Assembly: GCF_000935355.1 (NCBI RefSeq)
Contig: NZ_JXZC01000009.1
Span: 62,001 to 126,000 of the forward strand
Length of the DNA stretch: 64,000 nt
Direction: 5' to 3'
Origin: Rossellomorea aquimaris
GTDB taxonomy: Bacteria > Bacillota > Bacilli > Bacillales > Bacillaceae_B
Position 1 is the stretch's first letter. The number at the start of each line of letters is the position of its first letter. Position numbers and translations under genes: made by a program. The notes beneath the pieces are model-generated. The model was given only the letters and a program-made list of their open reading frames with translations. It did not search any database and was not told the origin of the DNA. Below are positions 44,732 to 53,166 of this stretch, piece by piece.

Positions 44732-44765
44732 TAAATAAGGAACAACATATAGGAGGTTTACTTGA

Positions 44766-45950
44766 ATGAGTAACTATACATACAAAAGAGTTCATTTAAT
44801 CGTCATGGATTCAGTGGGAATTGGTGAAGCGCCTGATGCTGAATTATTCAATGATAAAGGAACGGATACGATTGGACATATCGCTGAACATATGAATGGG
44901 CTGAACATGCCCAATATCGGAAAACTTGGACTTTCCAATATAAAAGAAGTGAAAGGAATTGAAAAAGCTGACAAGCCGTTAGCATACTTCACGAAAATGC
45001 AGGAAGCTTCTGTTGGAAAAGACACGATGACTGGGCACTGGGAGATAATGGGTTTGAATATTGATAAACCGTTCAAAACGTATCCAGACGGGTTCCCGGA
45101 AAAATTGATTCAAAAACTTGAAGCAGAGACAGGCAGAACGATCATTGGAAATAAGCCTGCAAGTGGAACTGAGATTATTGAAGAATTAGGAAAAGAGCAT
45201 ATGGAAACAGGAGCTCTCATTGTCTACACTTCAGCTGATCCTGTCCTTCAAATTGCTGCTCATGAAGAGATTATTCCAATCGAAGAACAGTATAAAATTT
45301 GCGAAATCGCCCGTGAGATCACGAAAGAAGAGGAATACCTTGTAGGTCGTGTGATCGCCCGTCCATTCGTCGGTAAACCAGGCGAGTTCGAACGTACATC
45401 CAACCGTCACGACTACGCGTTAAAACCTTTTAACCGTACCGTAATGAATGAACTGAAGGATTCCGGGTTTGACGTGATCGCCATTGGTAAAATTTCCGAT
45501 ATTTTTAATGGCGAAGGAGTGACCGAATCGATTCGTACGAAACATAATATGCACGGAATGGACGGACTCATTCAATCATTCGACCAAGACTTCACAGGCT
45601 TAAGCTTCCTGAATCTAGTAGATTTCGATGCTTTATACGGGCATCGTCGCGATCCAGAAGGATATGGAAAGGCGTTAGAAGAATTTGATGCACGTCTTCC
45701 TGAAGTGTTCGAGAAAATGACGGAAGATGATCTTCTTATCATTACAGCCGATCACGGGAACGATCCGACCGCACCAGGAACAGACCATACAAGAGAATAT
45801 GTCCCACTTCTTGTATATTCAAAACGCTTTGACGGAGGGAAAGAGCTGCCTATCTCTGAAACATTTGCAGATATCGGCGCTACCGTGGCAGACAACTTTA
45901 ATGTGACCATGCCGAAGTTTGGTCGAAGTTTCTTATCAGAATTGAAATAG
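44766..45950 (+). CDS. drm: Phosphopentomutase (Drm/DeoB)
   Basis: Interconverts (deoxy)ribose 1-phosphate and 5-phosphate, linking nucleoside breakdown to the pentose phosphate pathway. It has 394 aa of the alkaline-phosphatase superfamily with two metal ions. The N-terminal [21 protein letters not shown] gives metal-binding Asp and the KDTMTGHWE segment the phosphorylated Thr. [22 protein letters not shown] near the C-terminus supplies the remaining metal ligands. TAGGAGG precedes the ATG. It is first gene of a nucleoside catabolic operon with pupG and pdp. Confidence 0.97.
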   Translation: MSNYTYKRVHLIVMDSVGIGEAPDAELFNDKGTDTIGHIAEHMNGLNMPNIGKLGLSNIKEVKGIEKADKPLAYFTKMQEASVGKDTMTGHWEIMGLNIDKPFKTYPDGFPEKLIQKLEAETGRTIIGNKPASGTEIIEELGKEHMETGALIVYTSADPVLQIAAHEEIIPIEEQYKICEIAREITKEEEYLVGRVIARPFVGKPGEFERTSNRHDYALKPFNRTVMNELKDSGFDVIAIGKISDIFNGEGVTESIRTKHNMHGMDGLIQSFDQDFTGLSFLNLVDFDALYGHRRDPEGYGKALEEFDARLPEVFEKMTEDDLLIITADHGNDPTAPGTDHTREYVPLLVYSKRFDGGKELPISETFADIGATVADNFNVTMPKFGRSFLSELK

Positions 45951-45983
45951 ATATTCCTGGGATAAATATTGAAAGGGAGAGGG

Positions 45984-46028
45984 ATGAAGGTGCAGGAACA
46001 TCGGCCCGTTTCCTCCTCTTTACGTTGA
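45984..46028 (+). CDS. Possible 14-aa peptide between drm and pupG
   Basis: AAAGGGAGAGGG directly precedes ATG and a 14-codon frame (MKVQEHRPVSSSLR). The ribosome binding site is strong and serves no other gene, since pupG has its own. It may couple translation across the 100-base gap, or be chance. Not recognised. Confidence 0.28.
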   Translation: MKVQEHRPVSSSLR

Positions 46029-46051
46029 ATGATAATAAAGGAGTAATGAAA

Positions 46052-46867
46052 ATGAATTACGAAAACATCCAAAATGCAGCAAACCATTTAAAAAACCAAT
46101 ACACAGGCCAACCGAAAATCGGACTCATCCTTGGATCAGGGTTGGGTGTGTTAGCTGATGAAATCCAAAATTCAGTGAAAATACCTTATAAAGAAATCCC
46201 TGACTTTCCTGTTTCGACAGTGGCAGGACACGCAGGGCAGCTTGTGTTCGGTCAATTGGCGGGTCAGGAAGTCGTAGCCATGCAAGGGCGCTTTCATTAC
46301 TACGAGGGGTACGGATTCGATAAAGTCACATTTCCCGTCCGAGTTATGAAAGAACTAGGCGTCGAAGTCTTAATCGTGACAAATGCAGCCGGTGGAGTGA
46401 ATGAAAGCTTTAAGGCCGGGGACTTGATGCTGATCACAGATCATATTAATAATATGGGTGGCAATCCACTGATTGGGGCTAATGATTCCCGCTTAGGACC
46501 AAGATTCCCGGATATGTCAGAAGCCTATTGTAAAGAACTGCGTCAAAAAGCGAAAGAAATCGCAAAGAAGCTCTCTATTGAAGTGCAGGAAGGTGTGTAT
46601 GTGGGTAATACTGGCCCTACATACGAAACGCCTGCTGAAGTCCGCCTTGCTCGTACGCTTGGTGGAGACGCGGTTGGAATGTCGACTGTACCTGAAGTGA
46701 TTGTCGCTCGTCACGGCGGAATCAAAGTTCTCGGAATTTCTTGCATTTCAAATATGGCAGCAGGTATCCTTGATCAACCTCTTTCCCATGATGAAGTGAT
46801 GGAGACAACTGAACTGGTTCGTGCAAACTTCCTGGCATATGTAAAAGAGATCGTGAAATCAATCTAA
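46052..46867 (+). CDS. pupG: Purine-nucleoside phosphorylase, trimeric type (PupG/PunA)
   Basis: Splits guanosine and inosine-type nucleosides with phosphate into base and (deoxy)ribose 1-phosphate. It has 271 aa, as in B. subtilis. IGLILGSGLGVLADEI holds the phosphate-binding Ser, STVAGHAGQLV the His, and MQGRFHYYEGY and TNAAGGVNESF are conserved. VGMSTVPEVIVARHGG near residue 215 contacts the base. ATG 46052 is 8 bases after AAAGGAG; the ATG at 46046 is too close to the site. The trimeric class generally does not accept adenosine. Confidence 0.96.
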   Translation: MNYENIQNAANHLKNQYTGQPKIGLILGSGLGVLADEIQNSVKIPYKEIPDFPVSTVAGHAGQLVFGQLAGQEVVAMQGRFHYYEGYGFDKVTFPVRVMKELGVEVLIVTNAAGGVNESFKAGDLMLITDHINNMGGNPLIGANDSRLGPRFPDMSEAYCKELRQKAKEIAKKLSIEVQEGVYVGNTGPTYETPAEVRLARTLGGDAVGMSTVPEVIVARHGGIKVLGISCISNMAAGILDQPLSHDEVMETTELVRANFLAYVKEIVKSI

Positions 46868-46926
46868 GAGTTGTTAGAAACTAAAGGTACTTCCCTTTGA
46901 CAATACTAGAGGAGCGGGTGAATACA

Positions 46927-48231
46927 ATGAGAATGGTTGACTTAATAGAGAAGAAGCGTGAAGGTAAAGAACTCTCTACAGAAGAAATTAAATATATCGT
47001 TGAAGGATATACAGATGGAAGCATCCCTGATTATCAGGTAAGTGCCCTGACAATGGCCATCTTCTTCAAAGACATGAGCGATAGAGAAAGAGCAGATCTG
47101 ACGATGGCAATGGTTGAATCAGGAGATCAAATCGATCTGTCTGCCATTGAAGGAATTAAAGTAGACAAGCATTCTACAGGCGGTGTTGGTGATACAACGA
47201 CCCTGGTTCTCGGACCACTGGTTGCTTCCGTTGGAGTACCTGTAGCGAAGATGAGCGGACGAGGACTTGGTCACACAGGAGGAACCATCGATAAGCTTGA
47301 GTCCGTCGAAGGTTTCCATGTGGAAATTGAAAACGATGAATTCATCCGATTAGTGAACAAAAATAAGTTAGCCGTTATCGGACAAAGTGGTAATTTAACA
47401 CCGGCTGATAAAAAGCTTTATTCATTACGTGATGTGACGGCAACGGTCAATAGCATTCCTCTGATCGCAAGTTCCATCATGAGTAAAAAGATCGCTGCTG
47501 GTGCGGATGCTATCGTACTTGACGTTAAAACGGGTGCCGGAGCATTCATGAAAACCTTGGACGATTCAAAAGACCTTGCAAAAGCAATGGTTAATATCGG
47601 AAACAACGTTGGCAGAAAAACTATGGCTGTCATTTCCGACATGAGTCAGCCACTTGGCTTCGCGATCGGTAACGCAGTTGAAGTGAAAGAAGCAATCGAT
47701 ACGTTAAAAGGTGAAGGTCCGGAAGACTTAACAGAATTATGCTTAACTCTTGGAAGTCATATGGTATACCTGGCTGAAAAAGCATCAACATTGGAAGAAG
47801 CGAGAGCGCTATTACAGAAAGCGATTGAAGATGGATCGGCTCTTGAGAACTTTAAAGTATTCCTGGAATCACAAGGTGGAGATCCATCCGTTGTGGATGA
47901 TCCATCAAAACTTCCACAGGCGAAATATAAGGTTGAGCTTGAAGCGAAAGAAGATGGCTATGTATCAGAAATCGTGGCCGATGCAGTAGGGACGGCTGCC
48001 ATGTGGTTAGGAGCGGGCCGTGCAACCAAGGATTCTGTTATCGATTTAGCGGTTGGTCTTGAACTTCGCAAGAAAATTGGCGATTCGGTCAAAGCGGGAG
48101 ATTCACTTGTGACGATTTACAGCAATGATGAGAATATCGATAACGTAAAAGAAAAATTATATGAAAGCATCAAAGTGACATCTGAACATGTGACAGCACC
48201 TACGTTGATTCATACTGAAATCACGGGTTGA
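46927..48231 (+). CDS. pdp: Pyrimidine-nucleoside phosphorylase
   Basis: Phosphorolyses uridine, thymidine and deoxyuridine. It has 434 aa. The thymidine/pyrimidine phosphorylase signature [16 protein letters not shown] is near residues 108-123, [13 protein letters not shown] carries the phosphate site, and the C-terminal PYNP domain (from about residue 340) is complete. In B. subtilis pdp lies in a separate dra-nupC-pdp operon; here it follows pupG by 59 bases, joining purine and pyrimidine salvage to drm. GAGGAGCGGGTG is upstream; ATG 46927 gives the family start MRMVD. Confidence 0.95.
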   Translation: MRMVDLIEKKREGKELSTEEIKYIVEGYTDGSIPDYQVSALTMAIFFKDMSDRERADLTMAMVESGDQIDLSAIEGIKVDKHSTGGVGDTTTLVLGPLVASVGVPVAKMSGRGLGHTGGTIDKLESVEGFHVEIENDEFIRLVNKNKLAVIGQSGNLTPADKKLYSLRDVTATVNSIPLIASSIMSKKIAAGADAIVLDVKTGAGAFMKTLDDSKDLAKAMVNIGNNVGRKTMAVISDMSQPLGFAIGNAVEVKEAIDTLKGEGPEDLTELCLTLGSHMVYLAEKASTLEEARALLQKAIEDGSALENFKVFLESQGGDPSVVDDPSKLPQAKYKVELEAKEDGYVSEIVADAVGTAAMWLGAGRATKDSVIDLAVGLELRKKIGDSVKAGDSLVTIYSNDENIDNVKEKLYESIKVTSEHVTAPTLIHTEITG

Positions 48232-48248
48232 TCTTTAATTTTAATACG

Positions 48249-48297
48249 GGCCTTTGCCAAGAGGATTATTCCTCTTTTGGCAGAGGCCTTTTTATGT
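48249..48297 (+). terminator. Terminator of drm-pupG-pdp
   Basis: GGCCTTTGCCAAGAGGA and CCTCTTTTGGCAGAGGCC (one mismatch) with a short loop, then TTTTT. Confidence 0.9.
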
Positions 48298-48343
48298 TAC
48301 AACCTATCATCCATAGGCCAACCTCACTTTTTTACCAATGTTT

Positions 48344-48372
48344 GTATAAAAATGATGCAGTTGGAAAAAATG
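48344..48372 (+). promoter_or_regulatory. Candidate SigF promoter of dacF
   Basis: GTATA (48344-48348), 14-base spacer, GGAAAAAATG (48363-48372), which fits GGNNANAHTR fully. The spacer is one or two bases short. B. subtilis dacF is a forespore (SigF/SigG) gene. Confidence 0.5.
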
Positions 48373-48420
48373 GGTCTATGAGTATTGATTTAAAACGAGA
48401 TTTGATTGGAGGACAGTTGG

Positions 48421-49587
48421 ATGAAACGTTTTGCGTATATAGTGATTACATTTGTTTTAGCAGCTTTTTTGTTTCCTTCAATGGGGTTTGCCCAGGAGAA
48501 GAAATCGGAATTAGCTGAAGTAGCGAAATCAGCCGTTTTGATTGAGCGGGATACTGGAACGGTATTATATGAGAAGAATAGCCATGAAAAGCTGGCACCA
48601 GCATCCATGACCAAGATTATGACAATGATGTTGATCATGGAAGCCCTTGAAAAGGGTCAAATAAAGTGGGAAGACCAGGTTCGTGCAAGTGAATATGCCG
48701 CTTCGATGGGTGGCTCGCAAATTTTCCTGGAGCCAGGTGAAAGCATGTCTGTCGAAGAAATGCTAAAAGGAATTGCGATCGGGTCTGCCAATGATGCATC
48801 AGTAGCCATGGCGGAGCATATTTCAGGAAGTGAAGAAGCCTTTGTTGAGAAGATGAACAAAAAGGTACAAGAGTTAGGGTTGAAAGACACTCATTTCAAA
48901 AACCCGACAGGATTACCATCCAAAGATCATTATAGTTCGGCACATGATATGTCCATGATGGCCAAGGAACTTCTAAAATATGAAGGAATCACCAAGTTTA
49001 CAGGCAGTTATGAATCGTACCTGCGTGAAGATACGGATAAAAAGTTCTGGTTGGTGAATACAAATAAATTGGTCCGTTTCTATGACGGAGTAGACGGACT
49101 GAAAACGGGATTCACAAATGAAGCGAAATACTGTTTAACGGCAACGGCGAAGAAAGATAATATGAGAGTCATTGCTGTCGTGTTCGGAGCACCGACGCCT
49201 AAAGAGCGGAACAACGAGGTAAGTAAAATGCTGGATTATGCCTTCAATCAGTATTCAACCAAACCTCTATTCAAAAAAGGAGACTCCCTGGCACAAGTGA
49301 AAGTATCGAAAGGGAAACAAAACAGAGTGGATGCAGTGACGGAAGAGCCGATTTCCCTGTTAACACAAAAAGGTGAAAAATTGGATAAAGTAGAAAAGAA
49401 GATAACACTCTCTAAAGACCTTAAGGCTCCTATCAAAAAAGGAGATAAAGTCGGGACCCTTGTCATCATGAACAAAGGAGAAAAAGTGTTGGAAAGCACT
49501 CTCGTTGCAAAGAAAAATGTGAAAGACGCAAGCTGGTGGGAGTTATACAAAAAATCCTTTGGACTTTTCACGAAAGTTGGGAAGTAA
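48421..49587 (+). CDS. dacF: D-alanyl-D-alanine carboxypeptidase DacF
   Basis: Low-molecular-weight penicillin-binding protein that trims D-Ala from peptidoglycan stem peptides in the forespore, adjusting spore cortex crosslinking. It has 388 aa. Signal peptide with cleavage near GFAQ (residue 24). SxxK is in PASMTKIM, SxN in IGSANDAS and KTG in GLKTGFTN. The C-terminal PBP5-type domain and a final amphipathic helix (WWELYKKSFGLF) anchor it to the membrane. TTGGAGGA precedes the ATG. The gene stands just before spoIIA, as in B. subtilis. Confidence 0.95.
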   Translation: MKRFAYIVITFVLAAFLFPSMGFAQEKKSELAEVAKSAVLIERDTGTVLYEKNSHEKLAPASMTKIMTMMLIMEALEKGQIKWEDQVRASEYAASMGGSQIFLEPGESMSVEEMLKGIAIGSANDASVAMAEHISGSEEAFVEKMNKKVQELGLKDTHFKNPTGLPSKDHYSSAHDMSMMAKELLKYEGITKFTGSYESYLREDTDKKFWLVNTNKLVRFYDGVDGLKTGFTNEAKYCLTATAKKDNMRVIAVVFGAPTPKERNNEVSKMLDYAFNQYSTKPLFKKGDSLAQVKVSKGKQNRVDAVTEEPISLLTQKGEKLDKVEKKITLSKDLKAPIKKGDKVGTLVIMNKGEKVLESTLVAKKNVKDASWWELYKKSFGLFTKVGK

Positions 49588-49621
49588 AACCGTGATCACT
49601 GATAAAAATAACCTCTAATTA

Positions 49622-49628
49622 TGACGAA
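49622..49628 (+). promoter_or_regulatory. Candidate 0A box (Spo0A) at spoIIA
   Basis: TGACGAA fits TGNCGAA. It lies 24 bases upstream of the proposed SigH -35 element. Spo0A~P activation of spoIIA is established in B. subtilis. A single 7-base match has limited weight. Confidence 0.45.
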
Positions 49629-49651
49629 TTCCTTCTAGTTTTGTCATGGAG

Positions 49652-49679
49652 AAGGAATTCACTAAAAGAATAGCGAAAT
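49652..49679 (+). promoter_or_regulatory. Candidate SigH promoter of the spoIIA operon
   Basis: AAGGAATT (49652-49659) fits RNAGGAWWW and GCGAAAT (49673-49679) resembles the SigH -10 RNNGAAT, 13 bases apart. The -35 lies in the right arm of an 11-bp dyad, GAATTCCTTCT/AGAAGGAATTC (49626-49660). Confidence 0.6.
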
Positions 49680-49715
49680 GACTCACTATACGACAGAGAA
49701 GGAGGCTTTCTGATA

Positions 49716-50066
49716 GTGAGTCTTGCTATTAACTTAGAAGTCAAAAAAGATGTTTTGTGTGTCCGTTTAAGTGGTGAGTTGGATCACCATACTGCTGATG
49801 AGCTCAGGGAAAAAGCTTCGAATCTGATTGAAAGTGAAAATGTGAAGCATATCATTTTGAATTTAGAGGAATTAAGCTTTATGGATAGTTCAGGTTTAGG
49901 TGTGATTTTAGGCCGATACAAGCAGATCAAACAAAAGCACGGAGAAATGGTTGTGTGTGCGATTTCCCCTTCTGTAAACCGATTATTTGAAATGTCAGGG
50001 TTGTTTAAGATTATCCGTCTTGAGCCGTCTGAAGAAAACGCATTACAAAGATTGGGGGTCGCATAA
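49716..50066 (+). CDS. spoIIAA: Anti-sigma F factor antagonist SpoIIAA
   Basis: STAS-domain protein that, when unphosphorylated, binds SpoIIAB and frees sigma F in the forespore. It has 116 aa. The phosphorylated Ser is Ser58 in [16 protein letters not shown], the same number as in B. subtilis. The start is GTG, with GGAGG 10 bases upstream. It is the first gene of the spoIIAA-spoIIAB-sigF operon, one base from the next start. A candidate SigH promoter and 0A box lie in front. Confidence 0.97.
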   Translation: MSLAINLEVKKDVLCVRLSGELDHHTADELREKASNLIESENVKHIILNLEELSFMDSSGLGVILGRYKQIKQKHGEMVVCAISPSVNRLFEMSGLFKIIRLEPSEENALQRLGVA

Positions 50067-50067
50067 C

Positions 50068-50511
50068 ATGAGAAATGAAATGAACATTCAATTCAGTTCT
50101 TTAAGCCAAAATGAATCCTTTGCCAGAGTAACCGTTGCTTCGTTTATTGCGCAGTTAGATCCGACGATGGATGAGTTGACCGAAATCAAGACAGTCGTAT
50201 CTGAAGCTGTGACGAATGCCATCATCCACGGATATGAAAACAGACCCAATGGTACCGTTTATATATCTGTCATTATGGAAGAGGATGGCTTCATTGATAT
50301 GACCATTCGTGATGAGGGAATAGGGATTGGAGACGTAGAGGAAGCCCGCCAGCCATTGTTCACATCCAAACCAGAGCTTGAGCGTTCAGGAATGGGCTTT
50401 ACCATTATGGAGAATTTCATGGATGAAATAGAAGTGTCATCACACCCAGGTACAGGCACCACGGTAAGACTAAAGAAGCACTTGACCAATAGTAAAGCGC
50501 TATGCAATTAA
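50068..50511 (+). CDS. spoIIAB: Anti-sigma F factor and kinase SpoIIAB
   Basis: GHKL-fold Ser kinase that holds sigma F inactive and phosphorylates SpoIIAA. It has 147 aa. The N box is [12 protein letters not shown], the G1 box [10 protein letters not shown] and the G2 box [10 protein letters not shown]; together they form the ATP site. [17 protein letters not shown] is typical. ATG 50068 is one base after the spoIIAA stop, with TGGGGGT as the ribosome binding site inside spoIIAA; an open frame reaching back to 49987 overlaps spoIIAA and is rejected. Confidence 0.97.
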   Translation: MRNEMNIQFSSLSQNESFARVTVASFIAQLDPTMDELTEIKTVVSEAVTNAIIHGYENRPNGTVYISVIMEEDGFIDMTIRDEGIGIGDVEEARQPLFTSKPELERSGMGFTIMENFMDEIEVSSHPGTGTTVRLKKHLTNSKALCN

Positions 50512-50523
50512 GGAGTCGTGCCC

Positions 50524-51288
50524 ATGGATGTCGAAGTTAAAAATGAAAAGGAACAGACCTTCTTGAAGGATCATGAGGTGAAAGAACTCATAAAGCAGAG
50601 TCAGGACGGTGACCAAAGTGCCAGGGACTTAATTGTCCAAAAAAACATGCGCCTGGTTTGGTCTGTCGTCCAACGGTTCCTCAATAGGGGATATGAACCT
50701 GATGACCTCTTTCAAATAGGCAGTATCGGATTGCTGAAATCAGTGGATAAGTTTGATTTAAGCTACGACGTCAAGTTTTCGACTTATGCTGTTCCGATGA
50801 TCATCGGGGAAATCCAGCGGTTCATCCGGGATGATGGAACGGTAAAGGTAAGTCGTTCCCTGAAGGAAATGGGAAACAAAATCCGTAAAGCCAAGGATGA
50901 ACTTTCCAAGAAATTTGGGAGGGTTCCTACGGTGAGTGAGCTTGCCGAGCATCTCGAGTATTCGGTAGAAGAAGTGATCATGGCTCAGGAAGCGAGCAGG
51001 GCTCCATCTTCCATTCATGAAACCGTATATGAAAATGACGGAGATCCCATTACTCTATTGGATCAGATTGCCGACAATACCGATAACAAATGGTTTGACA
51101 AAATAGCCTTAAAAGAAGCCATCCGGGAATTGGATGATCGGGAACGGCTGATTGTGTATTTAAGGTATTACAAAGACCAAACCCAATCGGAAGTAGCAGA
51201 TCGACTTGGTATATCCCAGGTCCAGGTATCGAGGCTCGAGAAGAAAATATTACAAACAATGAAAGATCATATGCATACAGAATCTTAG
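50524..51288 (+). CDS. sigF: RNA polymerase sigma factor SigF
   Basis: First forespore-specific sigma factor. It has 254 aa. Region 2 spans NMRLVWSVVQRFLNRGYEPDDLFQIGSIGLLKSVDKFD and FSTYAVPMIIGEIQRFIRDDG (-10 recognition), region 3 has DELSKKFGRVPTVSELAEHL, and region 4 YKDQTQSEVADRLGISQVQVSRLEKKIL (-35 recognition). ATG 50524 lies 8 bases after AAGGAG; GTG 50518 is too close. Ends in a terminator of 20 paired bases. Confidence 0.98.
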   Translation: MDVEVKNEKEQTFLKDHEVKELIKQSQDGDQSARDLIVQKNMRLVWSVVQRFLNRGYEPDDLFQIGSIGLLKSVDKFDLSYDVKFSTYAVPMIIGEIQRFIRDDGTVKVSRSLKEMGNKIRKAKDELSKKFGRVPTVSELAEHLEYSVEEVIMAQEASRAPSSIHETVYENDGDPITLLDQIADNTDNKWFDKIALKEAIRELDDRERLIVYLRYYKDQTQSEVADRLGISQVQVSRLEKKILQTMKDHMHTES

Positions 51289-51294
51289 GCAAAA

Positions 51295-51342
51295 TAACCT
51301 TATCGTTTCAAAGAACCATTTTGAAACGATAAGGTTATTTTC
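51295..51342 (+). terminator. Terminator of spoIIA operon
   Basis: AATAACCTTATCGTTTCAAA and its perfect complement with a short loop; the second arm ends in TTATTTT. It separates sigF from spoVA. Confidence 0.93.
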
Positions 51343-51470
51343 AGTTTATTTACTGACCCGACCTTCTTCTTCCTGTGAAATTGTTGCCATTTTCAATACC
51401 TTAGATCCCTCAAATACTATATAACACCGCATTTACTCCCCCATCATTCTTATCGGCCACATCCAGACAT

Positions 51471-51500
51471 TACATAAATTATTTCCGTTAATCCATACTA
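51471..51500 (+). promoter_or_regulatory. Candidate SigG promoter of spoVA
   Basis: TACATA (51471-51476), 17-base spacer, CATACTA (51494-51500), which fits the SigG -10 CATNHTA; the -35 matches GHATR at four of five bases. It is 42 bases before spoVAA. SigG control of spoVA is established in B. subtilis. The remainder of 51343-51541 shows nothing else. Confidence 0.55.
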
Positions 51501-51541
51501 TTGGTACGAAGGGAAAATCATGTTTTCAGGAAGTGAACTGC

Positions 51542-52162
51542 ATGGAAGGTATTCTGTATATACGCTTACGTCATCGAGTGCAGGTAAGGGAAGAGAGTAT
51601 GGTCAAGCTTGGTCAGCTTGCTCAAATCATAGCACCTGAAAATATTTTAGAAGAATTAAGACAAATCCCGATCCATCAAGTGACTCCATCTGATAAAAAT
51701 ATCATTGTGGTCGATGTGATGACGGTGATAAGGGACATATGCAAAAACTTCTCGGATCTTGATATTCAAACGATAGGACCCACACAAAGTATTATTGAAG
51801 TGATCTATGAGAAAAAGAAAATCTCTCTTCCTCTCTTCATTGGCGTTTGGTTACTATTATTCATCGGTGCGGCCCTGGCAATTATGAATTTCCATGAAGA
51901 TGTAAGCATGAGGGAAGTTCATCAAAGGCTGTATCATTTCGTGACAGGTGAAGAGGATCCTCATCCTCTACTGTTCCAAGTTCCCTATTCATTCGGTTTA
52001 GGTCTTGGGATGATCTTATTTTTCAACCATGTGTTCAGAAAGAGACTTAATGAAGAGCCGAGTCCACTAGAAGTTGAAATGTTTAATTACCAGCAGGATT
52101 TAGATCAGTATGTCATCATGCATGAGAATAAAGAAAGTCAGAAAAAATTAGATGACCATTAG
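51542..52162 (+). CDS. spoVAA: Stage V sporulation protein AA
   Basis: Membrane-associated component of the SpoVA dipicolinic acid channel complex. It has 206 aa, the B. subtilis length. The N-terminal soluble domain MEGILYIRLRHRVQV... is followed by two transmembrane segments (about residues 95-115 and 147-167) and a short cytoplasmic tail. I chose ATG 51542, 7 bases after AGGAAGTG; GTG 51533 overlaps this site. The end overlaps spoVAB by 11 bases. SpoVAA and AB are needed for nutrient germination in B. subtilis but are absent from many clostridia. Confidence 0.93.
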   Translation: MEGILYIRLRHRVQVREESMVKLGQLAQIIAPENILEELRQIPIHQVTPSDKNIIVVDVMTVIRDICKNFSDLDIQTIGPTQSIIEVIYEKKKISLPLFIGVWLLLFIGAALAIMNFHEDVSMREVHQRLYHFVTGEEDPHPLLFQVPYSFGLGLGMILFFNHVFRKRLNEEPSPLEVEMFNYQQDLDQYVIMHENKESQKKLDDH

Positions 52163-52574
52163 TGTATTGATCACAGTATTTATTGGTTTTGCTGGTGGAC
52201 TGGCCGTTGGTTCCGGTTTTGTAGCATTTTTAACCGTATTAGGAATCATCCCAAGGTTGACTCAATTAACAAAAACAATGAAAATGATTCATCACTATGA
52301 ACTGGCTGTCATTATAGGAGCACTGGCTGGAGGATTTGTCAGCTTAAATAATTATACGTTGCATTTTTCCCCATTCGTTCTTATGCCCATCGGTTTAGCG
52401 AGCGGAGTGTTCATAGGGCTATTGGCGGCTGCATTAACAGAGGTATTGAATGTTTTCCCGATCTTGGCGAAGCGGATTGGGATAGAAGGTCAAATCGTCA
52501 TTCTCATTATGGCGATTGTGTTTGGGAAAATAGCCGGCTCACTTTTTCATTGGCTCTACTTGGTTCATCAATAA
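52152..52574 (+). CDS. spoVAB: Stage V sporulation protein AB
   Basis: Integral membrane protein of 140 aa with four predicted transmembrane helices, part of the SpoVA complex in the spore inner membrane. [32 protein letters not shown] and the central [17 protein letters not shown] match the family. It begins within the end of spoVAA, so translation is coupled. In B. subtilis the next genes are spoVAC, spoVAD and spoVAEb; here the next gene is spoVAEa, 22 bases on. Confidence 0.95.
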   Translation: MTISVLITVFIGFAGGLAVGSGFVAFLTVLGIIPRLTQLTKTMKMIHHYELAVIIGALAGGFVSLNNYTLHFSPFVLMPIGLASGVFIGLLAAALTEVLNVFPILAKRIGIEGQIVILIMAIVFGKIAGSLFHWLYLVHQ

Positions 52575-52596
52575 ACAGCAAGAGGCAGGGGTTCAT

Positions 52597-53166
52597 ATGG
52601 ATGACAAACGAAAAGTGATCCTGATTACAGACGGAGATGAATATGCGAAGCGGGCAATAGAGTGCGTTGCCAAAGAGTATGGAGGCCGATGTATCTCGAG
52701 CTCAAAAGGAAATCCTTCTGTATTATCAGGGCCAGAGATTGTGAAATTAATCAGAAGTGCAAAGAATGACCCCGTCTTTGTGATGTTTGATGATAGTGGA
52801 TTTATTGGAGAAGGTGCAGGCGAAAGAGCTCTAAAGCATGTTGCGAACCACCCTGGCATAGAGGTCCTCGGAATCATTGCGGTAGCAAGTAAAACCAGGC
52901 AGGCTGAATGGACAAGAGTGGATGTGTGCATTGATAAATTCGGTGAACTAACTCCATATGGGGTAGATAAATTTGGTGTACCCGAAATGGATTTGGGAAG
53001 GTTAACGGGTGATACGGTTTATTGCCTTGATGAGCTGGATGTTCCCGTCATTGTCGGAATTGGTGATATTGGCAAAATGGCTAAAAGGGATCACTACTCA
53101 CAAGGCTCACCCATTACGAAAAAGGCTGTTGAAATTATCTTGGAAAGGAGCGGATATCATGCCTGA
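52597..53166 (+). CDS. spoVAEA: Stage V sporulation protein AE, soluble subunit (SpoVAEa)
   Basis: A 189-aa soluble protein: [39 protein letters not shown] starts a Toprim-like fold, and [19 protein letters not shown] and [21 protein letters not shown] are family blocks. It corresponds to the 'AEa' gene that B. subtilis has between spoVAEb and spoVAF. The role in DPA movement is accessory. AGAGGCAGGGG precedes the ATG. It overlaps spoVAF by 8 bases. The expected upstream neighbours spoVAC, AD and AEb are missing. Confidence 0.92.
   Translation: MDDKRKVILITDGDEYAKRAIECVAKEYGGRCISSSKGNPSVLSGPEIVKLIRSAKNDPVFVMFDDSGFIGEGAGERALKHVANHPGIEVLGIIAVASKTRQAEWTRVDVCIDKFGELTPYGVDKFGVPEMDLGRLTGDTVYCLDELDVPVIVGIGDIGKMAKRDHYSQGSPITKKAVEIILERSGYHA

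Noticed and set aside
49987-50067. Upstream extension of spoIIAB
   Set aside because: It lies wholly inside spoIIAA in another frame; ATG 50068 matches the family start and length.
53009-53158. 50-codon upstream extension of spoVAF
   Set aside because: Overlaps spoVAEa; the ATG at 53159 gives the B. subtilis-like N-terminus.
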